Shown piece after piece: positions 25,616-35,076 of a stretch of DNA of 59,833 bases. Made by a program: the position numbers and the translations under genes. Every line of letters begins with the position of its first letter. Position 1 is the stretch's first letter. The stretch comes from Planctomycetaceae bacterium (GTDB taxonomy: Bacteria; Planctomycetota; Planctomycetia; Planctomycetales; Planctomycetaceae): assembly GCA_029243145.1 (NCBI GenBank), contig JAQWSQ010000025.1:1-59833 (forward strand). The letters are read 5' to 3'. Under the pieces are notes generated by a model. It had not been told where the DNA came from. It worked only from the letters and a program-made list of their open reading frames with translations, and searched no databases.

Positions 25616-26413
25616 ATGAAAAAGAATCCTGTTAAAGCCGCTCTCAAAGCCGGAGAACCACAAGTCGGGACGTGGCTTTCATTTGGAGACATCTTTGCCA
25701 CTCGACTGATGGCACGTGTTGGTTTCCCTTGGCTGACGGTCGATTTGGAACATTCTCCCATCGACTGGTCTCAAGCAGCCACTTTGTTCGCCGTGATCTC
25801 GGATGCGGGTTGTGTCCCGTTAGCTCGGGTTCCTCGAGGTGATCACGATCTGATCAAACGAGTACTCGACGCCGGCGCACACGGCATCATCGTTCCGATG
25901 GTGAATACCGTCGAAGAAGCGAAGGTGGCCATTGCCGCCGCGAAGTTCCCACCAGAAGGAAATCGTTCAATTGGTGGTGCGATGCACGCTCTTAATTTTG
26001 ATGCAAACGCCGGTGATTACTATCAGCATGCCAACGATGAAATTCTGGTCATCCTGCAAACAGAATCTCCTGAAGGAGTTCGGAACGCCGAAGAAATCTA
26101 TTCGTTGCCGGGAGTCGATGCGATTTTCGTTGGCCCCAACGACCTCAACTGGCAGATGAAAGAAGCCGACGGCACACCACCGACGCCGGAAGAATTTGAA
26201 GCCGAGTTGCAGAAAATTCTTGCCGCCGGAAAGAAAACAGGGACTCCCGTCGGCATCCATCTGCAAACAATTGAGCAAGTGAATCAACGGATTGAGGAAG
26301 GTTGGCAATTTCTGGCATTGCAAAGCGAACTCAAAATGATGCTGACGTCGGCGCAGAAGTTTGTCAGCGATCTCAACATGCAACCAGCACAAGGCGACTT
26401 GGCACGCTACTAG
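25616..26413 (+). CDS. HpcH/HpaI-family 2-oxo acid aldolase
   Basis: A 265-residue cytoplasmic class II (metal-dependent) aldolase. Conserved parts are [45 protein letters not shown] (metal-binding Glu) and [10 protein letters not shown] (metal-binding Asp). Relatives cleave 4-hydroxy-2-oxoheptanedioate or 2-keto-3-deoxy-sugar acids (rhamnonate or KDO-type) to pyruvate and an aldehyde. Its place among glycan-degradation genes favours a sugar-acid substrate, but this is inference. It is 83 bases downstream of the esterase on the same strand. Confidence 0.88.
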   Translation: MKKNPVKAALKAGEPQVGTWLSFGDIFATRLMARVGFPWLTVDLEHSPIDWSQAATLFAVISDAGCVPLARVPRGDHDLIKRVLDAGAHGIIVPMVNTVEEAKVAIAAAKFPPEGNRSIGGAMHALNFDANAGDYYQHANDEILVILQTESPEGVRNAEEIYSLPGVDAIFVGPNDLNWQMKEADGTPPTPEEFEAELQKILAAGKKTGTPVGIHLQTIEQVNQRIEEGWQFLALQSELKMMLTSAQKFVSDLNMQPAQGDLARY

Positions 26414-26493
26414 ACATCGCAATGGCGTGTTCGGATTAACTCGCGGCATCAAAAGTAAATCGACTCAATTGACATACTGGAAATCGAAGAAAC

Positions 26494-26838
26494 ATGGCTG
26501 ACTTTCAGACCGTTGCCAAAGTTGGCGACATCCCGACTGGTGAAGGACGTGCATTTCCGGTCAACGGAAAGCTGGTGGGTGTTTTTTTGATTGATGAGGA
26601 ATACCTGGCGATCAACGATCTCTGCCCACACATGGGGGCGTCCCTCTCTGCGGGGTGGGTCGAAGAAGGAAAGGTGATGTGCCCTTGGCATGCCTGGCGA
26701 TTCGACCTTCAGGATGGCACCTGGTGCGACAATCCTAAAATTAAAACCGATAGCTACGAAACCCGCGTTGAAGGAGACGACATCCAGGTACTCGTTCCCG
26801 ATGCTCCAGAACCTTCGCCCCCGACGAAAACCGAATAA
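26494..26838 (+). CDS. Rieske [2Fe-2S] ferredoxin
   Basis: A 114-residue Rieske protein of the NirD/ring-hydroxylating-dioxygenase ferredoxin type. Ligands are Cys44 and His46 in CPHMGAS, and Cys63 and His66 in CPWHAWRF. There is no TM helix or signal peptide, so it is soluble and cytoplasmic. It ends with a Pro-rich tail (PDAPEPSPPTKTE). It lies between the aldolase and the DUF1080 gene and may donate electrons to an oxygenase elsewhere, since none is next to it. Confidence 0.92.
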   Translation: MADFQTVAKVGDIPTGEGRAFPVNGKLVGVFLIDEEYLAINDLCPHMGASLSAGWVEEGKVMCPWHAWRFDLQDGTWCDNPKIKTDSYETRVEGDDIQVLVPDAPEPSPPTKTE

Positions 26839-26893
26839 TGTCATCCCATACAAATTCGACACACACACAACAAATCCTTCAGGAGACACTCAC

Positions 26894-27643
26894 ATGCCTC
26901 GATTCATGTGCTCATTCGTGATTCCCGTTTTACTGATGAATATGTTGTCTTTCGCATCAGCGGGGGAATTTGAAATTCTCTTTGATGGCAGTAGCCTTGA
27001 AGGCTGGGAGCACAAAGGGAACTGGAAGATTGAGGACGGCACATTGGCGCGAGAAGGAAAAGGGGGCAGCCTCGTCTATAAAGCGAAAAAGATTCCCAAC
27101 GATTTTGAACTCGCGTTTGAGTGGAAAGTGGCTGAGGGCTCTAACAGTGGCATTTACTATCGACCGACTCAATACGAATACCAAATTCTCGATAACGGCA
27201 AACATGCCGATGGTAAAAATCCACGGACATCTGCGGCCTCTTTATATTTCTGCATGCCCCCCTCACATGATGCCACCAAAAAACCGGGAGAATGGAATCA
27301 AGGACGCGTCGTTTGCAAAGGGACCGTAATTCAACACTGGCTCAATGGCAAAAAAGTCGTCGGGTTCGATTACACCGATTCCAAATATGCTGCCGAAGTT
27401 GAGATGCTCAAGCAAAGAGGGGGAAATCTCGAAGCGCGCGGGGCAAACCTGAGTCTGCAAGATCACGGCGATCCGGTCTGGTATCGTAATATCAAACTGC
27501 GTGAACTCGGTTCTGAGGATAAACTCGACCGCTCTCCCGTCACGCCCCAAGAATTGACGACCGCACAGAAAACCGCAGAGACTGCCAAGCTGAAACGAAT
27601 TCTGGAGAATCGTCTTCGGGCTCAACAAAAGCAAAAGCAGTAA
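26894..27643 (+). CDS. DUF1080 (3-keto-disaccharide hydrolase) family protein
   Basis: A 249-residue secreted protein. AGGAG eight bases before ATG 26894 decides the start; a signal peptide follows (MPRFMCSFVIPVLLMNMLSF, cleaved near SAG). The DUF1080/PF06439 beta-sandwich has the usual opening, EILFDGSSLEGWEHKGNWKI, then GSNSGIYYRP, YQILDN and DPVWYRNIKLREL. The concanavalin-like fold is linked to glycan hydrolysis; some members hydrolyse 3-keto-glycosides. A charged helical tail of about 40 residues follows (TAQKTAETAKLKRILENR). It is adjacent to other carbohydrate-related genes. Confidence 0.93.
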   Translation: MPRFMCSFVIPVLLMNMLSFASAGEFEILFDGSSLEGWEHKGNWKIEDGTLAREGKGGSLVYKAKKIPNDFELAFEWKVAEGSNSGIYYRPTQYEYQILDNGKHADGKNPRTSAASLYFCMPPSHDATKKPGEWNQGRVVCKGTVIQHWLNGKKVVGFDYTDSKYAAEVEMLKQRGGNLEARGANLSLQDHGDPVWYRNIKLRELGSEDKLDRSPVTPQELTTAQKTAETAKLKRILENRLRAQQKQKQ

Positions 27644-27731
27644 ATAAAATATGATCCGTTGAGGATCGGTAAACGTAACAATTCGGAGTAGTTCTTCACT
27701 CCATCAATCAATCCGGTTCAGGGAGTTAAAC

Positions 27732-29057
27732 GTGAGCAATCAGACGAACGGCGATGATGTATTTCTAGATGCCATCAAAAGGCTCGATACTGCATTTGTG
27801 CATGCCAATATCGATGAGGAAGCTCTTGAGAAGCTCAAACACCCTCGGCAGACGCTCCAAGTCTCGATTCCCGTCCGTATGGATGATGGCTCGTTAGAGA
27901 TCTTCGCTGGATACCGTGTGCGCCACGATGATACCCGCGGCCCCACAAAGGGAGGGCTTCGATATCACCCCGATGTTGATCTCTCGGAAGTGAAAGCGCT
28001 GGCCTTCTGGATGACCTTCAAGTGTGCGGTCGTCGGCTTGCCATACGGCGGTGCAAAGGGAGGCGTGACGGTCAATCCCAAAGAACTTTCGCGGATGGAA
28101 CTCGAACGACTCAGTCGCGGTTTTATCGCTCAAATTGCCGATTTCATTGGCCCCGAAAAAGATGTCCCCGCTCCCGATGTCTATACCAACTCCATGATCA
28201 TGGGTTGGATGATGGACGAATATTCGAAGATCACCCGGCAACGAACTCCGGCCGTCATCACCGGGAAACCCGTTCAACTGGGTGGCTCGCTCGGGCGTGA
28301 TGATGCGACCGGTCGCGGAGCCTATTACTGCATCAAGGAACTGGAACAAAAACGGGGATGGAAACCGGACGAAATCACAGTCGCCGTTCAGGGATTCGGA
28401 AATGCGGGACAACATGTCGCCCGCTTGCTGCACGCCGATGGCTATAAGATCGTGGCGGTCAGTGATTCGAAAGGCGGAATCTATAAAGAAGAAGGATTTG
28501 ATGTCCCCAGCCTGATACACACCAAGAATGAATCTCGTGTCCTCAAAGCCGTCTATTGTGAAGGCTCCGTCTGCGAAGCCATCGATGCGGACAATATTTC
28601 CAATGAAGAGTTGCTGGAACTTGATGTGGATCTGCTGCTTCCCTCAGCGCTGGAAAATCAGATCACAGAGAAAAATGCCAAGGACATCAAAGCCAAAGTG
28701 ATCATCGAAGTCGCCAACGGTCCGATCACGTCCGAAGCCGATGAGATCCTCAAAAAACAGGACGGCATCTTGATTGTCCCCGATATTCTCGCCAATGCAG
28801 GCGGAGTGACGGTCAGTTATTTTGAATGGGTACAAAACAAGTGCGGCTATTACTGGGATTTGCCGACCGTCCATCAGCGATTACACGAAATTATGTCGCG
28901 TGAGTTCAATAACGTGTACGACATTATGGTCAATAAAAAGATTGATATGCGGACCGCCGCCTATGTCCTCGGCCTTAATCGCATCGGCGAAGCGGTTGAA
29001 TCGTTGGGTACTATGAAATATTTTGCGGCCGACGATTTACGAGCAACCAAGGATTGA
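27732..29057 (+). CDS. Glu/Leu/Phe/Val dehydrogenase (glutamate dehydrogenase)
   Basis: A 441-residue cytoplasmic oxidoreductase of normal family length, starting with GTG at 27732 (GGGAG seven bases upstream). The catalytic domain has GLRYHPDV and LPYGGAKGGVTVNP with the catalytic and substrate Lys. PAPDVYTNSMIMGWMMDEY is the active-site Asp loop, and TGRGAYYCIKELEQ precedes the NAD(P) Rossmann motif VAVQGFGNAGQHVARLL. It interconverts glutamate and 2-oxoglutarate plus ammonia, linking carbon and nitrogen metabolism. It could act on branched-chain amino acids instead, but the overall pattern fits hexameric glutamate dehydrogenase. Confidence 0.92.
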   Translation: MSNQTNGDDVFLDAIKRLDTAFVHANIDEEALEKLKHPRQTLQVSIPVRMDDGSLEIFAGYRVRHDDTRGPTKGGLRYHPDVDLSEVKALAFWMTFKCAVVGLPYGGAKGGVTVNPKELSRMELERLSRGFIAQIADFIGPEKDVPAPDVYTNSMIMGWMMDEYSKITRQRTPAVITGKPVQLGGSLGRDDATGRGAYYCIKELEQKRGWKPDEITVAVQGFGNAGQHVARLLHADGYKIVAVSDSKGGIYKEEGFDVPSLIHTKNESRVLKAVYCEGSVCEAIDADNISNEELLELDVDLLLPSALENQITEKNAKDIKAKVIIEVANGPITSEADEILKKQDGILIVPDILANAGGVTVSYFEWVQNKCGYYWDLPTVHQRLHEIMSREFNNVYDIMVNKKIDMRTAAYVLGLNRIGEAVESLGTMKYFAADDLRATKD

Positions 29058-29086
29058 TCGACTGAACTGATCACCATCAGAAAAAA

Positions 29087-30274
29087 TTGACTTTGTCGCG
29101 TTCGATTGAAAATCCTGTCCATTTGCTGTTACCACGCTCGGCGTATATTCATGTCCCGTTTTGCGTGCATCGATGTGGGTATTGTGATTTTACGTTGGTG
29201 GCAGGCAAGGACCATTTAATTGATGATTACCTGACAACACTCGAACTCGAATTGAATGACCGCAGGGCGTGGGGAGAATTCGCAGATCAGAAACAGCGCA
29301 TTCCACTCGATACTCTCTACTTTGGCGGAGGGACACCCACACATCTCTCTCCCGACGAACTGCAACGACTTTTCAAGATTGTCTTCAAATACTTCGATCT
29401 CGCCGACGATGCAGAATTCACCGTCGAAGCCAATCCCGTCGATCTGACCGATGACAAAATTGCCGTACTTACTGAAGTCGGTGTGAACCGTATCAGCCTG
29501 GGCGTGCAAGCCTTCGAAAAATCGGCGTTAGATATTCTGGAACGCGATCACACACACGAAACAATTATAGACGGCATGAATCGGCTTCAGAGACGTATCG
29601 ACAACGTCTCTTTGGATCTCATTTTTGCGATCCCCGGCCAATCGCTCGATCAATGGCGATCCACCTTATCAGAAGCGGTGGCACTCGCTCCAACTCACCT
29701 CTCGACCTATTGCCTGACATTTGAAAAGGGGACATCGTTCCACACTCGCTTGCAGCAGGGAAACCTGAGAGAAGCCGACGATGACTTGCAGCGAGATATG
29801 TACGCAGAAGTCATGGATTTTCTGCCTGCACACGGTTACTCGCAATATGAAATATCGAGTTTTGCGAAACCGGGCTGCCGATCTCAGCACAATCAGGTTT
29901 ATTGGTCGGGACGTGGCTACTTCGGTTTCGGTCCGGGAGCGGCGCGTTATCTGAATGGTGTCCGAGAGACCAATCACCGCGGCGTGAGTTCCTGGCTAAA
30001 AAATGTCTCAGCGGGCGAAAGTGGCACTGCGGATCGCGAACAGCTCTCCGACAAAGACCGAGCGCACGAGCGGTTGATTCTCGGTTTGAGACAAATCGAC
30101 GGCATCAATATCGAGCAGTTTTCGCAAGAAACGGGCTATACGCTGAGTGAACTCACTGGAACAGCCACTAATAAATTGATCGCCGCAGGCCATCTTGAAC
30201 GGCAAGACACGACATTACGTCTCACCAAAGAAGGCCGCTTCTTTGCCGACAGTGTGACACTCGAATTGATGTAG
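29087..30274 (+). CDS. hemW: HemW-like radical SAM protein (coproporphyrinogen dehydrogenase-like)
   Basis: A 395-residue radical SAM protein. CVHRCGYCDF carries the three Cys of the SAM [4Fe-4S] cluster (CxxxCxxC) just after IHVPF. FGGGTPTHLSP and the repeated GVNRISLGVQAF segment are typical of the HemN/HemW family. The length and the C-terminal HemW domain (GFGPGAARYLNGVRETN) fit HemW, a heme chaperone, better than true oxygen-independent HemN (about 450 residues). Transcription is co-directional with glutamate dehydrogenase, 29 bases downstream. The start is a TTG at 29087; no ATG precedes the SAM motif. Confidence 0.88.
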   Translation: MTLSRSIENPVHLLLPRSAYIHVPFCVHRCGYCDFTLVAGKDHLIDDYLTTLELELNDRRAWGEFADQKQRIPLDTLYFGGGTPTHLSPDELQRLFKIVFKYFDLADDAEFTVEANPVDLTDDKIAVLTEVGVNRISLGVQAFEKSALDILERDHTHETIIDGMNRLQRRIDNVSLDLIFAIPGQSLDQWRSTLSEAVALAPTHLSTYCLTFEKGTSFHTRLQQGNLREADDDLQRDMYAEVMDFLPAHGYSQYEISSFAKPGCRSQHNQVYWSGRGYFGFGPGAARYLNGVRETNHRGVSSWLKNVSAGESGTADREQLSDKDRAHERLILGLRQIDGINIEQFSQETGYTLSELTGTATNKLIAAGHLERQDTTLRLTKEGRFFADSVTLELM

Positions 30275-30546
30275 CGCGAGGCGTATCTCTTATGAGAGAA
30301 AAAAGACCCTCGATGGAGTTTCAGAAAGCCACCGTTGTCGCAAAAGCGTCTTAACGATGGGATGGCCCGCGCAGGGCAAGAAATCAGCACTATAGATGCA
30401 GACAGATGTTTCTGCACATGGAATACCTCATCAGGGTGGAAACTGGCTTCGGAAGGCGACACTATATTAAGTACCGGTATGCGGTGATCCAACTCCTGGA
30501 ATGTTCGCAACCGCGGATAGAACCGATCCATTACGAAAGAACCCTC

Positions 30547-31542
30547 ATGGCCGAGCGTGCCAAAGTTATTATTACCGATTTCATCACCGATCCTCTCGAC
30601 GAAGAACAGAATATTCTGGGAGATCTTGCTGATGTTGCGGCACTGCAAGTCGAGCATGAAGACGAACTTGTCGGAAAAATCGAAGATGCTGATGCCATCA
30701 TGCTGTATCACTTCATCTCTCTGTCCGAGAAGACGATTGAACGACTCACCAACTGCAAATTGATCGTCCGCTGCGGAGCGGGATACGATAACGTCGATCA
30801 TCAGTTCGCGCGGTCAAAAGGAATCCCCGTGGCCAATGTCCCCGACTACGGGACCGAAGAAGTCGCCGACTCGGCGATAGGTCTGGCATTGTCACTCGCT
30901 CGCGGGTCTCATTTTTTGAATAGCCGATTACAACGCGGCAAAGAGCCGTGGTCGTATTCTCAGGCGGGTAGCATCAAACGACTTCGCGGACTCACCTTCG
31001 GGATCATCGGATTCGGACGGATTGGAAAAGCAGCCGGTCTACGAGCAAAGGCTCTCGGGATGAGAGTCGTCTATTACGATCCGTATGTGCCGGACGGGAC
31101 TGACAAATCTCTGGGAGTCGAGCGGCAGGAATCTCTGAAAGAACTGCTGTCACAATCTCACATCGTCAGTTGTCACTGTTTCCTGAATGAAGAAACTCAC
31201 CATATTATCGATGCCGCGGCTATTGCCCGGATGCCCGAGGGATCTTTTCTAGTCAATACAGCTCGTGGAGGAGTCGTTCATGCTGAGGCCGTCGTTGATG
31301 CCATCGAAACTGGCCATCTTGCGGGAGCCGGAATTGATGTCCTCGAAACGGAACCTCCTGCGGGTGATGACCCCGTTTTGACCGCTTGGAGAAACCCTGA
31401 ACATCCCGCGCATGATCGACTGATCATCAATCCTCATTCAGCGTTTTACTCGGATGAGGGGCTATTAGACATGCGGATCAAAGGCAGCCAAAACTGCCGA
31501 CGAGTCCTCATCGGAGAGGCTCCGAGAAATGTGGTGAACTGA
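30547..31542 (+). CDS. D-isomer specific 2-hydroxyacid dehydrogenase (CtBP/phosphoglycerate dehydrogenase-like)
   Basis: A 331-residue cytoplasmic NAD-dependent dehydrogenase. ATG 30547 (MAERAKVIITDF) starts the natural domain; the longer upstream reading has no family features. VRCGAGYDNVD, the Rossmann GIIGFGRIGKAAG, NTARGGVVHAEA with the catalytic Arg, a Glu in ETEPP and INPHSAFYSDEG with the catalytic His are all present. The C-terminal-binding-protein (CtBP)-like subgroup matches best. The substrate is a 2-oxo or 2-hydroxy acid, not known. It is a separate gene after a 272-base gap. Confidence 0.9.
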   Translation: MAERAKVIITDFITDPLDEEQNILGDLADVAALQVEHEDELVGKIEDADAIMLYHFISLSEKTIERLTNCKLIVRCGAGYDNVDHQFARSKGIPVANVPDYGTEEVADSAIGLALSLARGSHFLNSRLQRGKEPWSYSQAGSIKRLRGLTFGIIGFGRIGKAAGLRAKALGMRVVYYDPYVPDGTDKSLGVERQESLKELLSQSHIVSCHCFLNEETHHIIDAAAIARMPEGSFLVNTARGGVVHAEAVVDAIETGHLAGAGIDVLETEPPAGDDPVLTAWRNPEHPAHDRLIINPHSAFYSDEGLLDMRIKGSQNCRRVLIGEAPRNVVN

Positions 31543-31574
31543 GAGATAAAAAGTACATCCGGGCAAATAAGCCA

Positions 31575-32150
31575 TCAATTTAGACTTTGAGTCATTCTGA
31601 CTAACGACTCGACCACCGATTCCATGCGTTTTGCCGTCCCTTCATCATTGAGATTTCCCCGTTCATCAAATGAGTTGTGAACTTTGGAAACCGACACTTC
31701 AGCAGGGACGAGTGTGACTCCGATATTTCCCAGAATATCACGCAGATGCACCAATCCTCTCATACCGCCCCATGCTCCCGGAGAAGCACTCATCAATGCT
31801 GCTGTCTTTCCCGAAAATGCGGCCAGCATCGCATGATTTTCATCGGGACGAGAGACCCAATCAATCGTGTTCTTCAATAACGGCGTGATCGAACTGTTGT
31901 ACTCGGGCGCGGCAATCAGCAAGGCATCGTGAGCCACAAAGAGCTCTTTCAGCTTCCTGGCGTTCTCGGGTACTCCTGCCGATTCCACATCTTCATTGAA
32001 GAGTGGCAATTCAAAATCAGCAAGATCAATCAATGTGACCGAAGCTCCCGCGTCTTCCGCAAACCGAGCCGCTTGTTGAATCACTTTTTTGTTCCAAGAC
32101 TCTTTGCGTGCGGAGCCAGCAAAGGCAAGAACTTTGGGTTGAGTCGTCAT
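31575..32150 (-). CDS. NAD(P)H-dependent FMN reductase family protein
   Basis: A 191-residue flavodoxin-like oxidoreductase (PF03358). The N-terminus VLAFAGSARKESWNKK is the FMN phosphate-binding loop (GSxRxxSxN type). LIAAPEYNSSITPLLKNTID is the family signature, with the YNxSxPxxLKNxID pattern. MSASPGAWGGMRGLVHLR is the second flavin contact. It reduces FMN, quinones or azo compounds with NAD(P)H in the cytoplasm. It converges with the dehydrogenase upstream, with 32 bases between stops. Confidence 0.9.
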   Translation of the reverse strand: MTTQPKVLAFAGSARKESWNKKVIQQAARFAEDAGASVTLIDLADFELPLFNEDVESAGVPENARKLKELFVAHDALLIAAPEYNSSITPLLKNTIDWVSRPDENHAMLAAFSGKTAALMSASPGAWGGMRGLVHLRDILGNIGVTLVPAEVSVSKVHNSFDERGNLNDEGTAKRMESVVESLVRMTQSLN

Positions 32151-32430
32151 TACCGTTGGTCTCTTTCACTTTCAGAGTTTTCGCTTCGAGCGTGTCTCGG
32201 CTTGATCGACATCATTATCAAGATGTGTCATCAAAATCTATCAACAGTCGTTTCACAAGAGTATATTACACTTTATGAATCACCGTAGCTCAGAGGAATT
32301 ACGGATAATCGGAATTCCAACTCGTTCATCAGAGGAATTCGGAGGATTCTCCTCAGAAATCCCATGTGATTGCCTGATTTAGCAATTAAAATTTCTCTGT
32401 CTGCTTCCCCTCGACTAAAGACAATCCAAT

Positions 32431-33522
32431 ATGTGTTTTCTGAATGACAAACTTCGGATTCTTCCGGCACTGATTGTTCTTTACTGGTCTGTTTCACACT
32501 GCTCTGCGGAATTTGTCATTTTCGACAACGGACAGGGTGCAGTTTCCAGCTCATCAACCACACTACGTGGCACAAGCGGCCTCACACATCTGGGGGGCAA
32601 CCAATACGCCACAATCGACGACATCGATGGTACGACTGGGCTACCGCGATTTCATCAATTACAAATTGATGTCAACAGTTCCAATGGCCAAATTACCGCA
32701 ACATCGATTCTTTCGAGCACGAACATTGCCACCGGGAATCAGTACGAAGGAATCGCATGGGATGGAGCTTCTGGGAAATATTATGTGTCATCCGAGGCCG
32801 ACCACTCGGTTCGCATTCTCGATTCATCAGGAGCACAAGTCGGATCGATTGCCGTACCAACGATCTATCAGAATGCTCAACCCAACAAATCTCTGGAGTC
32901 ACTTGCTTATAATGGAAACACTCAACAGCTTTACACGGCCAACGAAGAACGTCTGACAGTCGACAACAATGTAAACGCAGTTCGACTCCAGGAATTCACA
33001 GCGGGAGCTGGCAGTGGTCAATATGCCTACGAATTGGAAAACACTCGCAACACTTCCAACGGGTTTAATGGTCTCAGCGACATTGCCGTCCTCCCGAATG
33101 GTAACTTGATTGCCATGGAACGCGATCTCGATCTGGACTCGTTCAATATTGCCATCCGTCTGTATGAAATTGATCTAAATTCGGCAAGCGATATCAGTGC
33201 GGAAGGAACGCTAAACGGCGCTATGTACACAGCCGTGACAAAACGCAGCTTGCTCGATCCCCTGATGTATCCAGACGGCTATTTCACAACCATCAGTAAT
33301 TATGAAGGTCTGGCAGTCGGGCCTCAATTAAATGATGGCTCGTGGACGTTACTGCTGGGGCCTTCCGATGATGCCGACAATGGATTCTTGATCCCGGAAA
33401 CCTATCTGAGCTTCCAATTGCAAGATGTGTCGGCTGTTCCCGAACCGGGGAGTTGCGGCCTATTGTTTTTGGTGGCAACTTCGTACGGATATCACTACCG
33501 ACGAAAACGTAGAGTTGTTTGA
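32431..33522 (+). CDS. PEP-CTERM-anchored phytase-esterase-like beta-propeller protein
   Basis: A 363-residue exported protein. A signal peptide lies at about 1-26. The body is a propeller of the 'esterase-like activity of phytase' type: TSGLTHLGGNQYATIDD, EGIAWDGASGKYYVSSEAD, LESLAYNGNTQQLYTANE, SDIAVLPNGNLIAMERDLD and SNYEGLAVGP give the repeated blades. The end is a clean PEP-CTERM sorting signal: AVPEPGSCGLLFLVATSYG, then RRKRR. So it is probably processed by an exosortase and sent to the outer surface or exopolysaccharide. No exosortase gene is in the window. Its stop abuts that of the convergent sulfatase with no gap. Confidence 0.83.
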   Translation: MCFLNDKLRILPALIVLYWSVSHCSAEFVIFDNGQGAVSSSSTTLRGTSGLTHLGGNQYATIDDIDGTTGLPRFHQLQIDVNSSNGQITATSILSSTNIATGNQYEGIAWDGASGKYYVSSEADHSVRILDSSGAQVGSIAVPTIYQNAQPNKSLESLAYNGNTQQLYTANEERLTVDNNVNAVRLQEFTAGAGSGQYAYELENTRNTSNGFNGLSDIAVLPNGNLIAMERDLDLDSFNIAIRLYEIDLNSASDISAEGTLNGAMYTAVTKRSLLDPLMYPDGYFTTISNYEGLAVGPQLNDGSWTLLLGPSDDADNGFLIPETYLSFQLQDVSAVPEPGSCGLLFLVATSYGYHYRRKRRVV

Positions 33523-34935
33523 CTATTCGTGTGGCACACCGAAGAGGTGCTCACCCGATTTGGCGGCTTGATGTGATTTCACGAGATCCACTTTGGCCCC
33601 TGGATCGTCTTGTGAGTCCATCCAACGGTCGAGTTCTTGACTGAGTTGGACTCGCATTTTTTCGTGTTCGGGGTCTCCCGCCAGATCGACCATTTCGTAG
33701 GAGTCGTTACTGGTTTGATAAAGTTGCTCCGCGGGGCGACTCATATATCGTTTCAAGAGGTGATAGACATCTCGTCGTTGTGGACCTGCTCCTAACCAGG
33801 TCGCAAAATAGGGATTGTTGTGCTTGCCGTCCCCCATCAAATGCTTTTCGATATAGAGTTCATTCGGAGTGAGATTGCGAATGTATCGATACTGACCGTT
33901 GGAAATGCTGCGAATCGGATAGCGGGGGCCTTCGGGGATGTTGTTGTGCATTTGATAGACATACTTACGATGCACGTTCGCGCCATCGAGCAAGACGGGC
34001 TTGAAGCTCTCACCGTCAATCTGCGATTGTTCAAACGGATCGCCTCCCGCAAGTTCAATCAGCGTGGGAGCGAAGTCTGCGTATTGCACCAAGGCATCAG
34101 TGCGAGTTGCCGTCGGCACATGACCGGGCCAACTTGCAATCAACGCGGTATGCACGCCAGTGTTCCAGTTCGTCCATTTGCAACCGGGGAATTGCGATCC
34201 CTGCTCTGATGTAAATAACACAAGAGTTTCTTTCCGTTTTCCGGTTTGATCGAGAGTCTTCAGAATGTCTCCCACCTGCCCGTCCATGTATGTGATTTCT
34301 GCCAAATAGCGACTGAAATATTCGCGTGTCACGAGTGTGTCGGCAATGTTGGGAGGAAGTTTGAGTTTCGCGGGAGGATATTGGGACGAGTCACCCATCA
34401 CCCACGGAAGATGCGGTTCGACAAGTGCCACCACCAAGCAGAATGGTTCTTCAGAATCTCGCGATATAAATTTTGAAATCCCATCGAGAGAATGAGCCTG
34501 CGTGGGGTTACGGACACAATTCGCATCGAACCCACCGATATTCTCAAACGGGAAGGCCTGCTTCGGCAAGACATGTACCTTACCGCTGATGCCCACCCGA
34601 TAGCCGAGCAGTTTCAGATAGTGGGGCAAACTGAGAGTCGTCGGTCTCGATGAGGAATGATTATAGGCACAGCCGTTGTGGAGAGGGTATTGGCCAGAAA
34701 ACAGTTCAGCCCGACAAGGCTGACACATGGCAGACGATAGATACGCTTGATTGAAGGTCAGTCCTTGAGTGGCGAGTCGGTCGATGTTGGGTGTTTTCGC
34801 ATTCTGTCCGCCATACAATGGCAGATCGTTAAATGTGCAATCATCGGCCATAATGATGAGTACGTTCGGTTTCTCTTGCGAAAATAGAGATGTGCCTACG
34901 AGCAACAGACTGAAAGCGATGAATACAAGCCGCAT
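33523..34935 (-). CDS. Secreted type I sulfatase
   Basis: A 470-residue secreted sulfatase with signal peptide (MRLVFIAFSLLLVGTSLFSQ). Metal ligands are in IIMADDCTFND. The formylglycine site is Cys71 in MCQPCRAELFSG (CxPxR), with a second Cys in place of the usual Ser. GISGKVHV carries the catalytic Lys/His. The second metal loop reads FTSEQGSQFPGCKW, where most sulfatases have SDHG/SDQG; the Asp-to-Glu and His-to-Gln changes are noted. It hydrolyses sulfate esters, probably from algal or animal polysaccharides, and needs a sulfatase-maturing enzyme encoded elsewhere. It is a single minus-strand gene. Confidence 0.92.
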   Translation of the reverse strand: MRLVFIAFSLLLVGTSLFSQEKPNVLIIMADDCTFNDLPLYGGQNAKTPNIDRLATQGLTFNQAYLSSAMCQPCRAELFSGQYPLHNGCAYNHSSSRPTTLSLPHYLKLLGYRVGISGKVHVLPKQAFPFENIGGFDANCVRNPTQAHSLDGISKFISRDSEEPFCLVVALVEPHLPWVMGDSSQYPPAKLKLPPNIADTLVTREYFSRYLAEITYMDGQVGDILKTLDQTGKRKETLVLFTSEQGSQFPGCKWTNWNTGVHTALIASWPGHVPTATRTDALVQYADFAPTLIELAGGDPFEQSQIDGESFKPVLLDGANVHRKYVYQMHNNIPEGPRYPIRSISNGQYRYIRNLTPNELYIEKHLMGDGKHNNPYFATWLGAGPQRRDVYHLLKRYMSRPAEQLYQTSNDSYEMVDLAGDPEHEKMRVQLSQELDRWMDSQDDPGAKVDLVKSHQAAKSGEHLFGVPHE

Positions 34936-35076
34936 GGATATCTCCGAATGAGTTCACGCTGTAATAGAGACACTGAAATAATTGTCATTGAGTATCGTAA
35001 CCGAAAATGAGACGTGTGAAACTCAAAATCGATTCAATGACGACAGATCACAATCCTTCCACAAAAGTTCTCAACA

